From assembly GCA_004332195.1 (NCBI GenBank), contig SJBG01000001.1:1-64000 (forward strand): 64,000 nt of DNA, written 5' to 3'. Position 1 is the first letter of the stretch. Every line of letters begins with the position of its first letter. The DNA is from Desulfobulbaceae bacterium (GTDB taxonomy: Bacteria; Desulfobacterota; Desulfobulbia; Desulfobulbales; Desulfurivibrionaceae). The notes under the pieces were generated by a model. It saw only the letters and a list, made by a program, of their open reading frames with translations, was not told the DNA's origin and made no database searches. Positions 40,311 to 49,726 of this stretch are shown here, piece after piece. A program made the position numbers and the translations under genes.

Positions 40311-40460
40311 CTATTTGGTTTCCTTGTGCGGAATATGACTCCGGCAGAAGGGGCAAAACTTTTTAAACTCTAACTTGCCGGGAGTCTTGCGTTTGTTTTT
40401 GGTGGTGGTGTAGTTCCGTCGTTTACAAGTGCCACACCCCAAAGTTACTATATCTCGCAT
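40311..40460 (-). CDS. rpmG: 50S ribosomal protein bL33, zinc type
   Basis: This 49-residue gene is below the ORF track cutoff but clear: it reads [20 protein letters not shown] and ends [14 protein letters not shown]. The zinc ligands CGTC and CPFC are present, so this is the C+ form. It lies 20 bases after tuf2 and nine before tRNA-Trp. Confidence 0.96.
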   Translation of the reverse strand: MRDIVTLGCGTCKRRNYTTTKNKRKTPGKLEFKKFCPFCRSHIPHKETK

Positions 40461-40480
40461 GGTTCTGCACCTAGTCGCCC

Positions 40481-41671
40481 TTAAGCGACAATCTTGTTAA
40501 TTACCCCGGCGCCCACGGTCCGGCCACCCTCACGGATGGCAAAACGCAGACCTTCATCCATGGCAATCGGGGTAATCAGCTCGGCATTAACCGTAACATT
40601 GTCCCCAGGCATTACCATCTCCACCCCATCGGGCAGGGTCACAACCCCGGTCACATCAGTGGTCCGAAAATAAAACTGGGGACGGTAACCGTTAAAAAAC
40701 GGGGTGTGACGACCACCCTCGTCCTTGCTCAAAATGTAACACTCGGCCTGAAACCTGGTATGCGGAGTGATGGTGCCGCCCTTGGCCAAAACCTGACCCC
40801 GCTCTATATCGTCGCGCTTGGTCCCGCGCAACAGAATCCCTACGTTGTCGCCGGCCTGGCCCTGATCCAAAATCTTGCGGAACATCTCAACCCCGGTAAC
40901 CGTCGTCTTCTGGGTCGGACGAATACCAACAATTTCAATCTCATCGCCAACTTTGATTATCCCTCGCTCAATCCGACCGGTAGCGACCGTGCCCCGACCG
41001 GAAATCGAAAATACATCCTCAACCGGCATCAAAAAAGGATGGTCGATATCACGCTCAGGCTCCGGCACAAAACTGTCACAGGCCTCCATTAAATCCCAGA
41101 TCGGCTTGGCCGCCGCTTCGTCATTCGGACTCTCCAGGGCCTTAAGAGCGCTGCCGTGAATAATCGGGGTGTCATCCCCGGGAAAATCATACTTGTTCAA
41201 CAACTCGCGCAGCTCCATTTCCACTAACTCAATCAACTCCGGATCATCAACCATGTCACACTTGTTGAGAAATACCACAATGCTCGGCACCCCCACCTGA
41301 CGGGCGAGCAGAATATGCTCGCGGGTCTGGGGCATCGGGCCGTCATCAGCCCCCACCACCAAAATTGCCCCGTCCATCTGGGCTGCCCCGGTGATCATGT
41401 TTTTGATATAATCGGCATGGCCCGGACAATCGACATGGGCGTAATGACGCTTGGTTGATTCGTATTCCACATGGGCCGTGGCAATGGTAATCCCCCGCTC
41501 CTTCTCCTCCGGCGTCTTGTCGATCTGATCAAAGTCCTGAGGCAAGGCCAAACCTTTGGTCGCCAAAACTTGGGTGATGGCTGCGGTTAAAGTCGTCTTG
41601 CCGTGGTCAATATGGCCAATGGTGCCGATGTTAACATGCGGCTTGATGCGCTCAAATTTTTCCTTCGCCAT
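40481..41671 (-). CDS. tuf: Elongation factor Tu, copy 2
   Basis: This 396-residue EF-Tu has all three GTP-binding motifs and the standard length. It is nearly identical at DNA level to copy 1 (23469-24659), including about 70 bases upstream of the start and the bases around the stop codon. It carries the usual lysine in VLAKGGTI. The tRNA-tuf-rpmG-trnW-secE order matches the tufB locus of other bacteria. Confidence 0.97.
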   Translation of the reverse strand: MAKEKFERIKPHVNIGTIGHIDHGKTTLTAAITQVLATKGLALPQDFDQIDKTPEEKERGITIATAHVEYESTKRHYAHVDCPGHADYIKNMITGAAQMDGAILVVGADDGPMPQTREHILLARQVGVPSIVVFLNKCDMVDDPELIELVEMELRELLNKYDFPGDDTPIIHGSALKALESPNDEAAAKPIWDLMEACDSFVPEPERDIDHPFLMPVEDVFSISGRGTVATGRIERGIIKVGDEIEIVGIRPTQKTTVTGVEMFRKILDQGQAGDNVGILLRGTKRDDIERGQVLAKGGTITPHTRFQAECYILSKDEGGRHTPFFNGYRPQFYFRTTDVTGVVTLPDGVEMVMPGDNVTVNAELITPIAMDEGLRFAIREGGRTVGAGVINKIVA

Positions 41672-41772
41672 GGTCTTCTCCTCTCGAGATTGGACTTGTA
41701 AACTGTTGATTGCTGGTCGATACTTTTAAGAACATCACGCCTTGCCGGCAAAAAAAGCAAAACTCAATTTTT

Positions 41773-41848
<76 letters not shown>

Positions 41849-41900
41849 TTGAGTCTGAACAAAATAAAGCCGAAGCTACGAACCGACGAGCACATCGCGC

Positions 41901-41976
41901 TGGAGCGGGAAACGGGTCTCGAACCCGCAACCCTCAGCTTGGAAGGCTGATGCTCTACCAATTGAGCTATTCCCGC
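41901..41976 (-). tRNA. tRNA-Gly(TCC)
   Basis: A 76-base cloverleaf with acceptor GCGGGAA/TTCCCGC, anticodon loop CTTCCAA, TTCGAGA loop and encoded CCA. Confidence 0.96.
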
Positions 41977-42021
41977 CTTTAATTATCCGATAACGTCCAA
42001 GCGCCGAATTCCCCTGAAAGG

Positions 42022-42106
42022 TGGTGGAGGGGGGAGGATTTGAACCTCCGAAGGCTTTGCCGACAGATTTACAGTCTGTTCCCTTTGACCACTCGGGAAC
42101 CCCTCC
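42022..42106 (-). tRNA. tRNA-Tyr(GTA)
   Basis: An 85-base class II tRNA with acceptor GGAGGGG/CCCCTCC, anticodon loop CTGTAAA, a long variable arm (CGGCAAAGCCTTC region), TTCAAAT loop and encoded CCA. Confidence 0.96.
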
Positions 42107-42217
42107 TTATTCGGACTGATGCGAGGCAACAAACGTAGAACAACCAACAAAACATTAAAAGGTCCAGCCCCAAACCACCTAGCCACGACAGGGGCTCCCA
42201 GCCTTAACTGTTCGTTC

Positions 42218-42293
42218 TGGAGCTGGCGATGGGACTTGAACCCGCAACCTGCTGATTACAAATCAGCTGCTCTGCCAGTTGAGCTACGCCAGC
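42218..42293 (-). tRNA. tRNA-Thr(TGT)
   Basis: A 76-base cloverleaf with acceptor GCTGGCG/CGCCAGC, anticodon loop TTTGTAA, TTCAAGT loop and encoded CCA. It is the first tRNA of the cluster downstream of the promoter-like sequence at 42326-42354. Confidence 0.96.
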
Positions 42294-42323
42294 TTCGCAA
42301 GAAGCAGCTTCGCAAGAAGCACG
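42294..42323. repeat. 15-base direct repeat upstream of tRNA-Thr
   Basis: The unit AGCTTCGCAAGAAGC, itself a small palindrome, occurs twice in tandem right at the 5' side of tRNA-Thr(TGT). It lies between the promoter and the mature tRNA end and so would be in the precursor leader. Confidence 0.6.
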
Positions 42324-42325
42324 GG

Positions 42326-42354
42326 ATACTACTCGTTCAGACAACAAACATCAA
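42326..42354 (-). promoter_or_regulatory. Probable promoter of the tRNA-tuf2-secE operon
   Basis: On the minus strand TTGATG is followed after 17 bases by TAGTAT, and the tRNA-Thr gene begins about 32 bases farther on. An AT-rich stretch (GCGTAAAAAAAAATGG) lies just upstream and could serve as an UP element. A terminator-like hairpin at 42446-42493 insulates it from upstream transcription. Confidence 0.55.
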
Positions 42355-42445
42355 CCATTTTTTTTTACGCAATGTTGGCAACAAATAGATTTGTCCGCTT
42401 TTAAAACAAATAAACTGTCCGCCTAGCACCTTCCCTTAAAAAAAC

Positions 42446-42493
42446 ATCTTTTTCGCCCTTCCCTCACCCGATCCGGGGGAGGGCGAAAAAGAT
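42446..42493 (-). terminator. Intrinsic terminator upstream of the tRNA operon
   Basis: Perfect 14-base arms ATCTTTTTCGCCCT/AGGGCGAAAAAGAT enclose a 20-base loop; on the minus strand the hairpin is followed by GTTTTTTTAAGG. The remaining bases between this hairpin and 42660 hold no gene that I recognise. Confidence 0.6.
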
Positions 42494-42660
42494 CGTCCGA
42501 GACGTCCGCTTTTACCGCGGGCCTGGCAGTAAACGCGGCAATCATTGCCGACGAGGCGCCAAAATGCCGCAAGCAACCGACTATTTATCCAGCTTGGCGA
42601 CAAAAGCGCTGACCCGATACTTCTCAAAAGTCATGGCAAAAGTTCGGTAAACCATGTGGG

Positions 42661-43453
42661 CTAACTCTGCTCACGGGCTTCTTCGAGGGACAAGAAGACG
42701 TTGGGTCGAACGCATTCACCCTTGATGGTCTGGTGGTAACGTTCCAGTTTGCCGTTGCTCTGCGGATAAAAGGGTGATGTCCGCACATGGGTCATACCGG
42801 CCAGGCGGATAAACTCCTTGAAGTCCTTGGCGATAAACTGGGGGACCGTTGTCGGAAATAATCCGTGGCGTGGCCTCCGGAAACTTTTCTCGGGCACGCT
42901 GCAGGATAATTTCAATGTCTTGTTCGGTCATTAATTCTCGCAGTTCCCAGTGGACGAGATAGCGACTACAGCCATCCAGTAGGCTGCAGAGGTAGTAAAA
43001 GGTGCCGCACAGGTTGATGTAAGACACATCGATATGCCAGTGCTCATGGGGTTTCAACGGTTGCACAAAACCGGTCCCCTTTTTGCTGGTTTTACCGTTC
43101 CAGCGTCGCAGTAGATCGGCGGCACTCAGAACACGATAGACGCTGCTGGGGCTGACGGCAACAACATCTTGATCGAGCATCATGAAGGTCAGGCGGCGAT
43201 AGCCTTCCAGCGGATGCTTCTTGAAAAATTCAATAATGGCCTGCTTCTCCCAGGCTGCCAGCCAGAAATCACGGGGAATCAGGGCGTTATGTTCATTGGC
43301 TTTACCGTAACGATTCTGCCAATCGTAATATTTGCTGGGGGCGATACTAAAGCCAGCGAATCAGATGCGTCACGGCGATATCGGTCTTTTTCGCCCAGTA
43401 CTTGACGAAATCGACGACGGCATCACGAGTATCATGGGGAACCCAGGACGCTT
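42661..43453 (-). pseudogene. IS3-family transposase OrfB, frameshifted and 3'-truncated
   Basis: Joining three frames restores a recognisable DDE transposase. The first part ends in HLIRWL and then a stop; one surplus base near 43359 separates it from APSKYYDWQNRYGKANEHN, and a second shift near 42845 splits RIISDNGP from PQFIAKDFKEFIRLAG. The acidic triad is present in pieces (HWHIDVSYI, IISDNGP, NGKLERYHQTIKGE). The usual C-terminal YYN..R.H segment is missing after LSLEEAREQS. The element is inactive unless complemented. Confidence 0.85.
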
Positions 43454-43762
43454 TTAGCGAACCCCAAGATCTTTTTTTAACTGAACATGCTCCTCCAGCA
43501 ATTCAGAAAGAACATCGTTCTTGGTCTGCAGCTTGGCTTCGAGCTGCTCGATCCGTTTTTGCTCGGCGTTTTTCTTGGTGCCGTTGGCCTTTTCAAAAGC
43601 CGCTGCGCCATTCTCGAAAAACTCCTTTTGCCAGCGGTAGAAAACCGTCGGTTGCAGGTTGTATTCATCACAAAGGTCAGAGACGGCAACATGATCAACC
43701 AAGTGCCGTTTGATGATGAAAACCTTCTCCTGACCGGTGTAATTTCTTCGTTGTTTGCGCAT
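43454..43762 (-). CDS. IS3-family transposase OrfA of the decayed element
   Basis: This 102-residue protein has an N-terminal helix-turn-helix (VAVSDLCDEYNLQPTVFYRWQKEFF) and a C-terminal leucine zipper (EQLEAKLQTKNDVLSELLEEHVQLKK). It is intact but its OrfB partner is broken. It is not closely similar to OrfA of the IS at the left end of the window, so the two elements are of different IS3 groups. About 250 gene-free bases separate it from the next gene on its upstream side. Confidence 0.85.
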   Translation of the reverse strand: MRKQRRNYTGQEKVFIIKRHLVDHVAVSDLCDEYNLQPTVFYRWQKEFFENGAAAFEKANGTKKNAEQKRIEQLEAKLQTKNDVLSELLEEHVQLKKDLGVR

Positions 43763-44014
43763 GGTGAATTCCTCCGTTGTTGTAGACTAACTCAAACGGT
43801 TGAATTCTCCAATTCACGCTGAACCAAAACACTTTAAGGATAGTCGGCATCAACTCAAAGGTGATTGTTAAACATAACGAAAATTTTGCAAAAGCTATTC
43901 GCGGTTGTTCTCGTTTAGCTTAAGGTTTTTTTATTTGATTGCTTAACCACGCATGAACGCTAATAGCAACTCAACCTAATTGTAAATACGTTTTTTTGAA
44001 TTTTCGTCCAGACG

Positions 44015-45019
44015 CTAGTTACCCGCCGCACGTCGCAAGCGATCCCGCACCGCAACCCATTCCGATGTGGCGGGAGGACGCTCGACCAGGATCCAGGCAC
44101 AGCCTTGGGCATCGGCCTCGCGCAGTCGGGCATACAAGTCGTGACCATATGCCGCGGCCTCTTCCGGCATATGCACCCAGTTACAAGTAGTGGTCTGCAA
44201 CGGCGGACGGCGCGCCAGCACGACCACCGGGCCAAGCGCAGCAAATCGGGTGACCGCGGCCTTAAGTGCGAGGGACTCAAACAGATGAAGTGGGGTCTCA
44301 GGGGCATAGTGAGTCGCAAGGGCACCGGGGGCCCGCAGCGCCTGGGTGCCGAGTGCAGCCCCGAGTGGACCGATGATGGCGGCCAACGCCGCGACTGATA
44401 TCGCGCCCGGACGCAGCACCTGAGGAGATTCGCCGCTTAAGTCAAGGATGGTCGATTCCAACCCGAGTGCACACGGACCGCCGTCGATCACCGCCGCGAT
44501 GCGCCCATTCAGTTCAGCCAGCACGTGCTCAGTGCGAGTTGGGCTGATACGCCCGAAACGGTTGGCTGAAGGCGCCGCGATGCCGCCGCCAAAAGCACGC
44601 AACAACTCGAGGGCAACCGGATGGCCCGGCACCCTGAGACCCAGAGTAGCAAGCCCACCGCTGGCAGCTTGCGCCAGGTCGGGAACACGTTGCAGAATCA
44701 GGGTGAGCGGGCCGGGCCAGAAACGCGCCGCTAATTTCCAGGCTGCTCCAGGAATGTCGCGCGCCCAACGCCGCATCTCGTCTGCCGCGGCGATGTGGAC
44801 AATCAACGGATGCTCGGCGGGGCGCCCCTTGGCGATAAAAATTCGGGAAACCGCGGCATCATTGGCGGCATCCGCTCCCAGGCCATACACCGTTTCGGTG
44901 GGGAAAGCGACTAAGCCCCCCGCACCCAGGATCGCCACCGCACGACCGAGGTCCGCGGATCCAGAAAGGATCTCAGTCCCCTGGCCCCCGGACTTTTCCC
45001 GCTTGCTTGCTTCAAACAT
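44015..45019 (-). CDS. L-threonylcarbamoyladenylate synthase (Sua5/YwlC type)
   Basis: The enzyme makes threonylcarbamoyl-AMP from threonine, bicarbonate and ATP, the first step of t6A37 formation on tRNAs that read ANN codons. The N-terminal YrdC domain (about 20-210) contains GGLVAFPTETVYGLGADA, KGRPAEHPLIVH and PSANRFGRISPT. A C-terminal Sua5 domain (about 230-335) makes it the long form. ATG 45019 is chosen; a GTG two codons earlier overlaps the stop codon of the preceding small gene. It lies beyond the histidine kinase group on the same strand. Confidence 0.92.
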   Translation of the reverse strand: MFEASKREKSGGQGTEILSGSADLGRAVAILGAGGLVAFPTETVYGLGADAANDAAVSRIFIAKGRPAEHPLIVHIAAADEMRRWARDIPGAAWKLAARFWPGPLTLILQRVPDLAQAASGGLATLGLRVPGHPVALELLRAFGGGIAAPSANRFGRISPTRTEHVLAELNGRIAAVIDGGPCALGLESTILDLSGESPQVLRPGAISVAALAAIIGPLGAALGTQALRAPGALATHYAPETPLHLFESLALKAAVTRFAALGPVVVLARRPPLQTTTCNWVHMPEEAAAYGHDLYARLREADAQGCAWILVERPPATSEWVAVRDRLRRAAGN

Positions 45020-45021
45020 AC

Positions 45022-45216
45022 TCACAGACCGGAATTAACAATCCTCATAAAAACAGACCCTACCCCCGATATAACCGGAGACAAATTAGCTGCCTGCTCT
45101 TCAATACTTATTTCGGGCAATTTTGGCGTCACTCCCATTCCCATTGCCACCCCGGTTGATCCCAAAAAAGATGTCAACAAAAAAACCAACATCACGTTAA
45201 TCCGGCTTTTTTTCAT
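45022..45216 (-). CDS. Small exported protein of unknown function
   Basis: The preferred ATG (45216), seven bases after GAAGGAG, gives 64 residues. A Sec-type signal peptide is clear: MKKSRINVMLVFLLTSFLGSTGVAMG. The mature part would be only about 38 residues (VTPKLPEISIEEQAANLSPVISGV). I recognise no family. It lies between the histidine kinase and the Sua5-type gene and its stop overlaps the alternative GTG of the latter, which suggests co-translation. Confidence 0.7.
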   Translation of the reverse strand: MKKSRINVMLVFLLTSFLGSTGVAMGMGVTPKLPEISIEEQAANLSPVISGVGSVFMRIVNSGL

Positions 45217-45302
45217 GTTTTTACTCCTTCTTTTTTTAAAATTTTCACATTGGCTCAAAGGTTTTTAACCTGGTTCACTTCTTCAGGTTTTTCACTAGAA
45301 CA

Positions 45303-46799
45303 TCAGGGTCGATACTTAGTCAAGAGATTGAGTTGTGGAATTCCGCTAAAAAAAATAAGGCGGAAACAAGTGCCTCGGTCCGGTTCGCTCTCCACCTCGA
45401 TCCGGCCCTGATGGGCGTCGATGATGTTTTTGACGATAGCCAACCCCAGGCCGGTGCCCCGGTGCCGATCGGTATAAAAGGGAGTGAATATTTTCGCCAT
45501 ATTTTCCGGGGCAATACCACTACCGGTGTCGACAACTTCCACCACCGTGCTGCTATTTACCCCTTCCCTTCGCTGCCGACTGCGCAAATTCAGGATGCCG
45601 CCGTCGGGCATGGCCTGGATGGCATTAAGGATTATATTCAACAGCACCCGGTAAATCTGCTCCCGGTCAATGAGCAGCGGGGGCAGACTCTGCTCCAGTT
45701 CCAACCGGGGGGTAATCCCGCGCTGCACCAACTCCGGAGTCAGAAAGTTCAGAGCCTGAGTGATCAGCGTGTTGATCGCCTCAGGAGAACTCTTCAAATT
45801 CTGAGGCCGGGCAAAATCGAGAAATTCGCACACAATACCATCTAGGCGCCTGGTTTCATCCACGATGATTTCGGCCAGGTGTTCGTTGCCGGGAGCCGCC
45901 TTCTGTATCCGTTTACCCAGGATCGCGGCAGTTGAGCTAATAATTCCTAAGGGGTTTTTGATCTCGTGGGATACCGATGCCACCATCTTACCTAAAGTCG
46001 CCAACTTCTCGCTCTGATGCAGTTTGACCTCTAGTCGACGTCGCTCTTTGGCCCGCTCTTCCATGATTTTCTCGGCCCGACCAACAATAATTTGCAGAAC
46101 CACAAAGAGGGTTGACATGATTAGCATCGAAATCAGGATCACCGCGACTTGAAATTGGGCAATGGCTTCCATGTCCGCGGAAAGATCCTGGACCACCTCG
46201 ATGACTCCCATTATTATCTGTGGTTTGTCATCCAGCGGAGCGTATTGAATGAAGGGAATGAAAGTATGGAGTTGCGAGGTAACCGGCCCCACCCAGGGCA
46301 GCACTCCCCAAACGCCGCCGAAGGTAACCAGGCGTGAGGTGCTCTTTCCCGCCAAGGCTTGCCGGTACTCCTTGCCACCCAGATCCCGTCGACCGACTTT
46401 CTCGATGATGGTGCTGTAGGAGACAACATTTTCGCGCGAGTCGTAAATGATCACGGCTTCGATCAACAGACCGAAGGTGGCATTGCGTACCACCGCATCC
46501 AGCAACTGAAACTGCTCGGGATTACGCAACGCAATTTTGCCATAACGAAGAACAGTGGGCACCACAAACTGCTGAAACACCTGGTGACTGAGGTTTTCCG
46601 TTACCACCAGGGCGTAAGCCTCACTACGCTCCAACAGAGTCCGCTTGGCATACTCGGAAATTGACCAGGCGAGAGCCAGGGTAAAGACCAAAAACACCGC
46701 CAAGCTGGTGAAAGAAAAAAATTTCACCAAGCGAAAAGGCTTAATCGCCGCCAGCTCAACGCTATCGTCCTCCAGTTTGCTCCTGTCCTCAACCACCAC
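45303..46799 (-). CDS. Membrane-bound sensor histidine kinase, orphan
   Basis: The 498-residue protein has a first membrane helix at about 28-48 (FFSFTSLAVFLVFTLALAW), a periplasmic sensor of about 165 residues, a second helix near 217-240 (FQVAVILISMLIMSTLFVVLQI), a dimerisation domain with H-box SVSHEIKNPLGII (about 277) and a HATPase_c domain with N-box LLNIILNAIQAMPDGG, G1 VVDTGSGIAPEN and G2 GTGLGLAIVKN. No receiver or response-regulator gene is adjacent. It starts with GTG 11 bases inside the radical SAM gene, so the two are probably co-translated. The signal sensed is unknown. Confidence 0.9.
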   Translation of the reverse strand: MVVEDRSKLEDDSVELAAIKPFRLVKFFSFTSLAVFLVFTLALAWSISEYAKRTLLERSEAYALVVTENLSHQVFQQFVVPTVLRYGKIALRNPEQFQLLDAVVRNATFGLLIEAVIIYDSRENVVSYSTIIEKVGRRDLGGKEYRQALAGKSTSRLVTFGGVWGVLPWVGPVTSQLHTFIPFIQYAPLDDKPQIIMGVIEVVQDLSADMEAIAQFQVAVILISMLIMSTLFVVLQIIVGRAEKIMEERAKERRRLEVKLHQSEKLATLGKMVASVSHEIKNPLGIISSTAAILGKRIQKAAPGNEHLAEIIVDETRRLDGIVCEFLDFARPQNLKSSPEAINTLITQALNFLTPELVQRGITPRLELEQSLPPLLIDREQIYRVLLNIILNAIQAMPDGGILNLRSRQRREGVNSSTVVEVVDTGSGIAPENMAKIFTPFYTDRHRGTGLGLAIVKNIIDAHQGRIEVESEPDRGTCFRLIFFSGIPQLNLLTKYRP

Positions 46800-48549
46800 A
46801 TACCCCGCAACGTCGACAGCTTTCCACCCGACACGCTTCGCTGTCGCCCCCTTTTAGTCCTCGTTCATACTCGGCGGCCAGATAACCCGGGGCAATCCCC
46901 GGATCAATAATTTCCCAAGGGAAAAGCTCATCATGGTCGCGACGCCGGGAAGCATACCAGGTGGGATCAAGCCCCTGGGCGACCAGATGTTGCCGCCAGT
47001 TGCCACCGGTGGCAGCTAGGGTGATCAGGGCTCGGCCCAGACGACGATCACCCCGGGCCAGGACTGCCTGCCAATACGCCTGCTCCGGCGACTCCGCGAC
47101 CAGTCGGACATTAGGCACCGTTCGCAACTGATTTTGCAACCAGCCCAGACGACGACGCAACAGAGCCACCCCGGCAAAGGGGTGGTATTGGAAAGGGGTC
47201 CAAGGCTTGGGGACAAAAGAACTCACACTGACCCGAATTTCGCTGAGCCGACCTCTAACCTTCCCCAACTTCAGCAGGCGACGACGCAGCTCGTGAATCA
47301 TGCTCACCAACTCCGACAAGTCATCGTCCTCCTCACCGGGCAGGCCCAGCATCAAATAAAGTTTGATGGCGCTGATCCCAATGGCTGCCAACTGCTCAGA
47401 CGAGCGCAAAATATCATCCTCGACTAAATTTTTGTTGATAATCCGGCGCAATCTCTCCGACGCTCCGTCAGGGGCCAACACCACGGTTTTGACCCCGCTC
47501 AAGGCCAACAGATCCAGAAGCTCCGGCGAAATAGCGTCAGCCCGCAGCGAGGAAAAAGAAAGGGCACAACCGGCAGCGGTGATAACTTCACTGATTTGGG
47601 CCAAAGTTTGGGGCGCTGCCATTTCCATCCCCAGCAAGCCCACCCGCTTAATTTCCGGCGGCCGTCGCGCCAGGGCCGCCTTGATCGCAGCTATCGACCA
47701 AAGTCGCGGTGGCCGGTAAATAAAACCGGCCGCACAAAACCGGCAACTGCGACTGCAGCCCCGCCCCAGTTCCACCAGAAAAAGATCGGCAAATTCGGCC
47801 TGAGAGCTGAACAGCCGCGAATAACCAGCAACTTCAGGGTCCCGTAGTAACCCCGGCCTAATCCGGGTGGGCAATGCGGGGGCGGCACGCATGGCGGCCA
47901 GGCGCCCGTCCCTATGGTAGTCGGGCGTGTAAAAACGGGGGACGTAACAGCCGGAAAAAGATAAAGCCAAGCCAAGCAACAACTTTTTCCGCTCAGCGCC
48001 AGGTCGCCAAGCCGTCAACCGGTCCAACACGGCGGGTAAGACCACCTCCGCCTCCCCGATGATGAACAGGTCAGTGACCGGGGCCAGAGGTTCGGGGTTC
48101 ATCCAGACGGCTACCCCACCGCCGATCACCAGGGGGTGGCGCTCATCTCGACGGGCGGCATCAATTTCAATGCCTCCGGCGATAAGCATTCTGAGCAAGT
48201 TAAGGGTGTCTCCCTCAAAAGAGAGAGAGTAGCAAACCACGGCGAAATCACCCAGGGGCCGCCCCGATTCCAGGGAACGCAAGGGTTGATCAACCGCTGG
48301 TAGCACAAAGCGCTCCGCCACCACTGTCGGATGCTCGTTGAGTAAATCGTAAACCAATTGCCAGCCGAGATTGGCAATAGCCACCCGGTAACTGTTGGGA
48401 AAGATTAGAGCTACCGGCAGTCGGCCACTCCATTGTTTACGCCAGGTTCCCCTTTCGCCACCCAGCAGATCAGTAGGGGTTGGTTCTCGGCGACGATTTC
48501 GCGCCGGCTGGCGACGACCGTCATTACCCTGGATAGCGCTGATCCGCAT
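46789..48549 (-). CDS. Radical SAM protein with B12-binding-like N-terminal region (TIGR03960-like)
   Basis: The preferred ATG (48549) gives 586 residues; the longer track start is a TTG inside ftsZ. The N-terminal region (PVALIFPNSYRVAIANLGWQLVYDLLN) resembles the B12-binding-like half of the TIGR03960 family. The radical SAM cluster motif CSRSCRFCAAG is at about residue 270, followed by RVGLLGMEMAAPQT and LKLYLMLGLPGEEDDDL-like features. The C-terminus carries an extra cysteine set (CRVESCRRCGVCGG) that could hold a second metal centre. The substrate is not known. It lies 13 bases after ftsZ. Confidence 0.85.
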   Translation of the reverse strand: MRISAIQGNDGRRQPARNRRREPTPTDLLGGERGTWRKQWSGRLPVALIFPNSYRVAIANLGWQLVYDLLNEHPTVVAERFVLPAVDQPLRSLESGRPLGDFAVVCYSLSFEGDTLNLLRMLIAGGIEIDAARRDERHPLVIGGGVAVWMNPEPLAPVTDLFIIGEAEVVLPAVLDRLTAWRPGAERKKLLLGLALSFSGCYVPRFYTPDYHRDGRLAAMRAAPALPTRIRPGLLRDPEVAGYSRLFSSQAEFADLFLVELGRGCSRSCRFCAAGFIYRPPRLWSIAAIKAALARRPPEIKRVGLLGMEMAAPQTLAQISEVITAAGCALSFSSLRADAISPELLDLLALSGVKTVVLAPDGASERLRRIINKNLVEDDILRSSEQLAAIGISAIKLYLMLGLPGEEDDDLSELVSMIHELRRRLLKLGKVRGRLSEIRVSVSSFVPKPWTPFQYHPFAGVALLRRRLGWLQNQLRTVPNVRLVAESPEQAYWQAVLARGDRRLGRALITLAATGGNWRQHLVAQGLDPTWYASRRRDHDELFPWEIIDPGIAPGYLAAEYERGLKGGDSEACRVESCRRCGVCGG

Positions 48550-48562
48550 CAGGCCCCGAGAG

Positions 48563-49726
48563 TCAGCTCTCGTTTTTACGTAAAAAGGTGGGACGTTCGT
48601 AGTCGTCTTCAAACATCGGTGGGAATGCCTTGCGTCTGACCTGAGAGATCACTTTGCGACCACGGTCATTGCTCACCCCAGCCAGCGGCAATTTCTGGAT
48701 CTTGGTCTCGCGCTTTGCCGCCAAAAGCAGGGGACGAACATGGTCGCCAAGATCAAAGCAATCCTCAATCGCTCTGATCCCGGTGGCGATCACCGTTACT
48801 CGCAACTCATCGCCAAGATTTTCGTCGAAAATAACCCCCAGGATGATACTAGCCTCCTCGTGGACATCCTCGTAAATTTTGGTGGTGGCTAAAGTAACTT
48901 CCGCCATGGTCAAAGTATCCTCGCGAGCGGAGATGTTAACCAACACCCCCTTGGCCCCATCGATGCTGATATCTTGGAGTAGCGGACTGGCAATAGCCAT
49001 ATTGACTGCCTCCACTGCTCGATTTTCCCCGACCCCGTGGCCGGATCCCATCAAAGCCGGGCCCATTTCATTCATCACCGTGCGCACATCGGCAAAGTCC
49101 GGATTAAGGTAGCCGGGAAGGTTAATCAGGTCCGCGATGCCTTTGACCGCCTGCACCAGGACGTCGTCGGCCATTTTCATGCCATCGATGAAGCGGGTGC
49201 CCTTTTGGGCCAACGAAATCAGACGATCATTGGGAATGGTGATAATTGTATCGACGTGGTCTTTTAGCTCACGCCAGCCGATCTCGGCATTTTTCATCCG
49301 GGACCGACCCTCAAAGGCAAAAGGCTTGGTGACCACCCCGACGGTGAGCGCTCCCATCTCCCTAGCCAGTTGGGCCACCACCGGCGCTCCTCCGGTCCCG
49401 GTGCCGCCTCCTAAGCCGGCGGTGACAAAAACCAGATCACAACCCCGCAGAACTTCACGAATTTCCTCGATCGACTCCTCCGCCGCCGATCGACCGACAT
49501 CAGGCTTGGCTCCAGCCCCCAGCCCTTTGGTCAGAGAAGGTCCGAGCTGGATTCGGATGTCAGCTTTAGACTGCTCCAGGGCCTGCACATCGGTATTACC
49601 GACAATGAACTCCACGCCCGTCAGACCGCTCTCCACCATGGTGTTTACCGCGTTGCCGCCGCCACCGCCAACACCGAACACCTTGATTTTCGCTCGAGAT
49701 TCCGATTCCGCTAATTTGAAAGACAT
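48563..49726 (-). CDS. ftsZ: Cell division protein FtsZ
   Basis: FtsZ is the tubulin-like GTPase of the Z-ring. The track start at 49945 overlaps ftsA; the ATG at 49726, preceded by GGGGGCA, gives 387 residues with a normal N-terminus (MSFKLAESESRAKIKVFGVGGGGGNAV). The GTP-binding GGGTGTGGAPVVA and T7 loop NPDFADVRTVM are intact. The C-terminal conserved peptide reads YERPTFLRKNES, so binding to FtsA should be possible. The linker is short. Confidence 0.97.
   Translation of the reverse strand: MSFKLAESESRAKIKVFGVGGGGGNAVNTMVESGLTGVEFIVGNTDVQALEQSKADIRIQLGPSLTKGLGAGAKPDVGRSAAEESIEEIREVLRGCDLVFVTAGLGGGTGTGGAPVVAQLAREMGALTVGVVTKPFAFEGRSRMKNAEIGWRELKDHVDTIITIPNDRLISLAQKGTRFIDGMKMADDVLVQAVKGIADLINLPGYLNPDFADVRTVMNEMGPALMGSGHGVGENRAVEAVNMAIASPLLQDISIDGAKGVLVNISAREDTLTMAEVTLATTKIYEDVHEEASIILGVIFDENLGDELRVTVIATGIRAIEDCFDLGDHVRPLLLAAKRETKIQKLPLAGVSNDRGRKVISQVRRKAFPPMFEDDYERPTFLRKNES

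Noticed and set aside
42436-42627. 63-residue ORF near the tRNA cluster
   Set aside because: It crosses the terminator-like hairpin and has no recognisable features.
43169-43822. Plus-strand ORFs over the second IS3 element
   Set aside because: They are antisense to transposase sequence and lack any recognisable domain.
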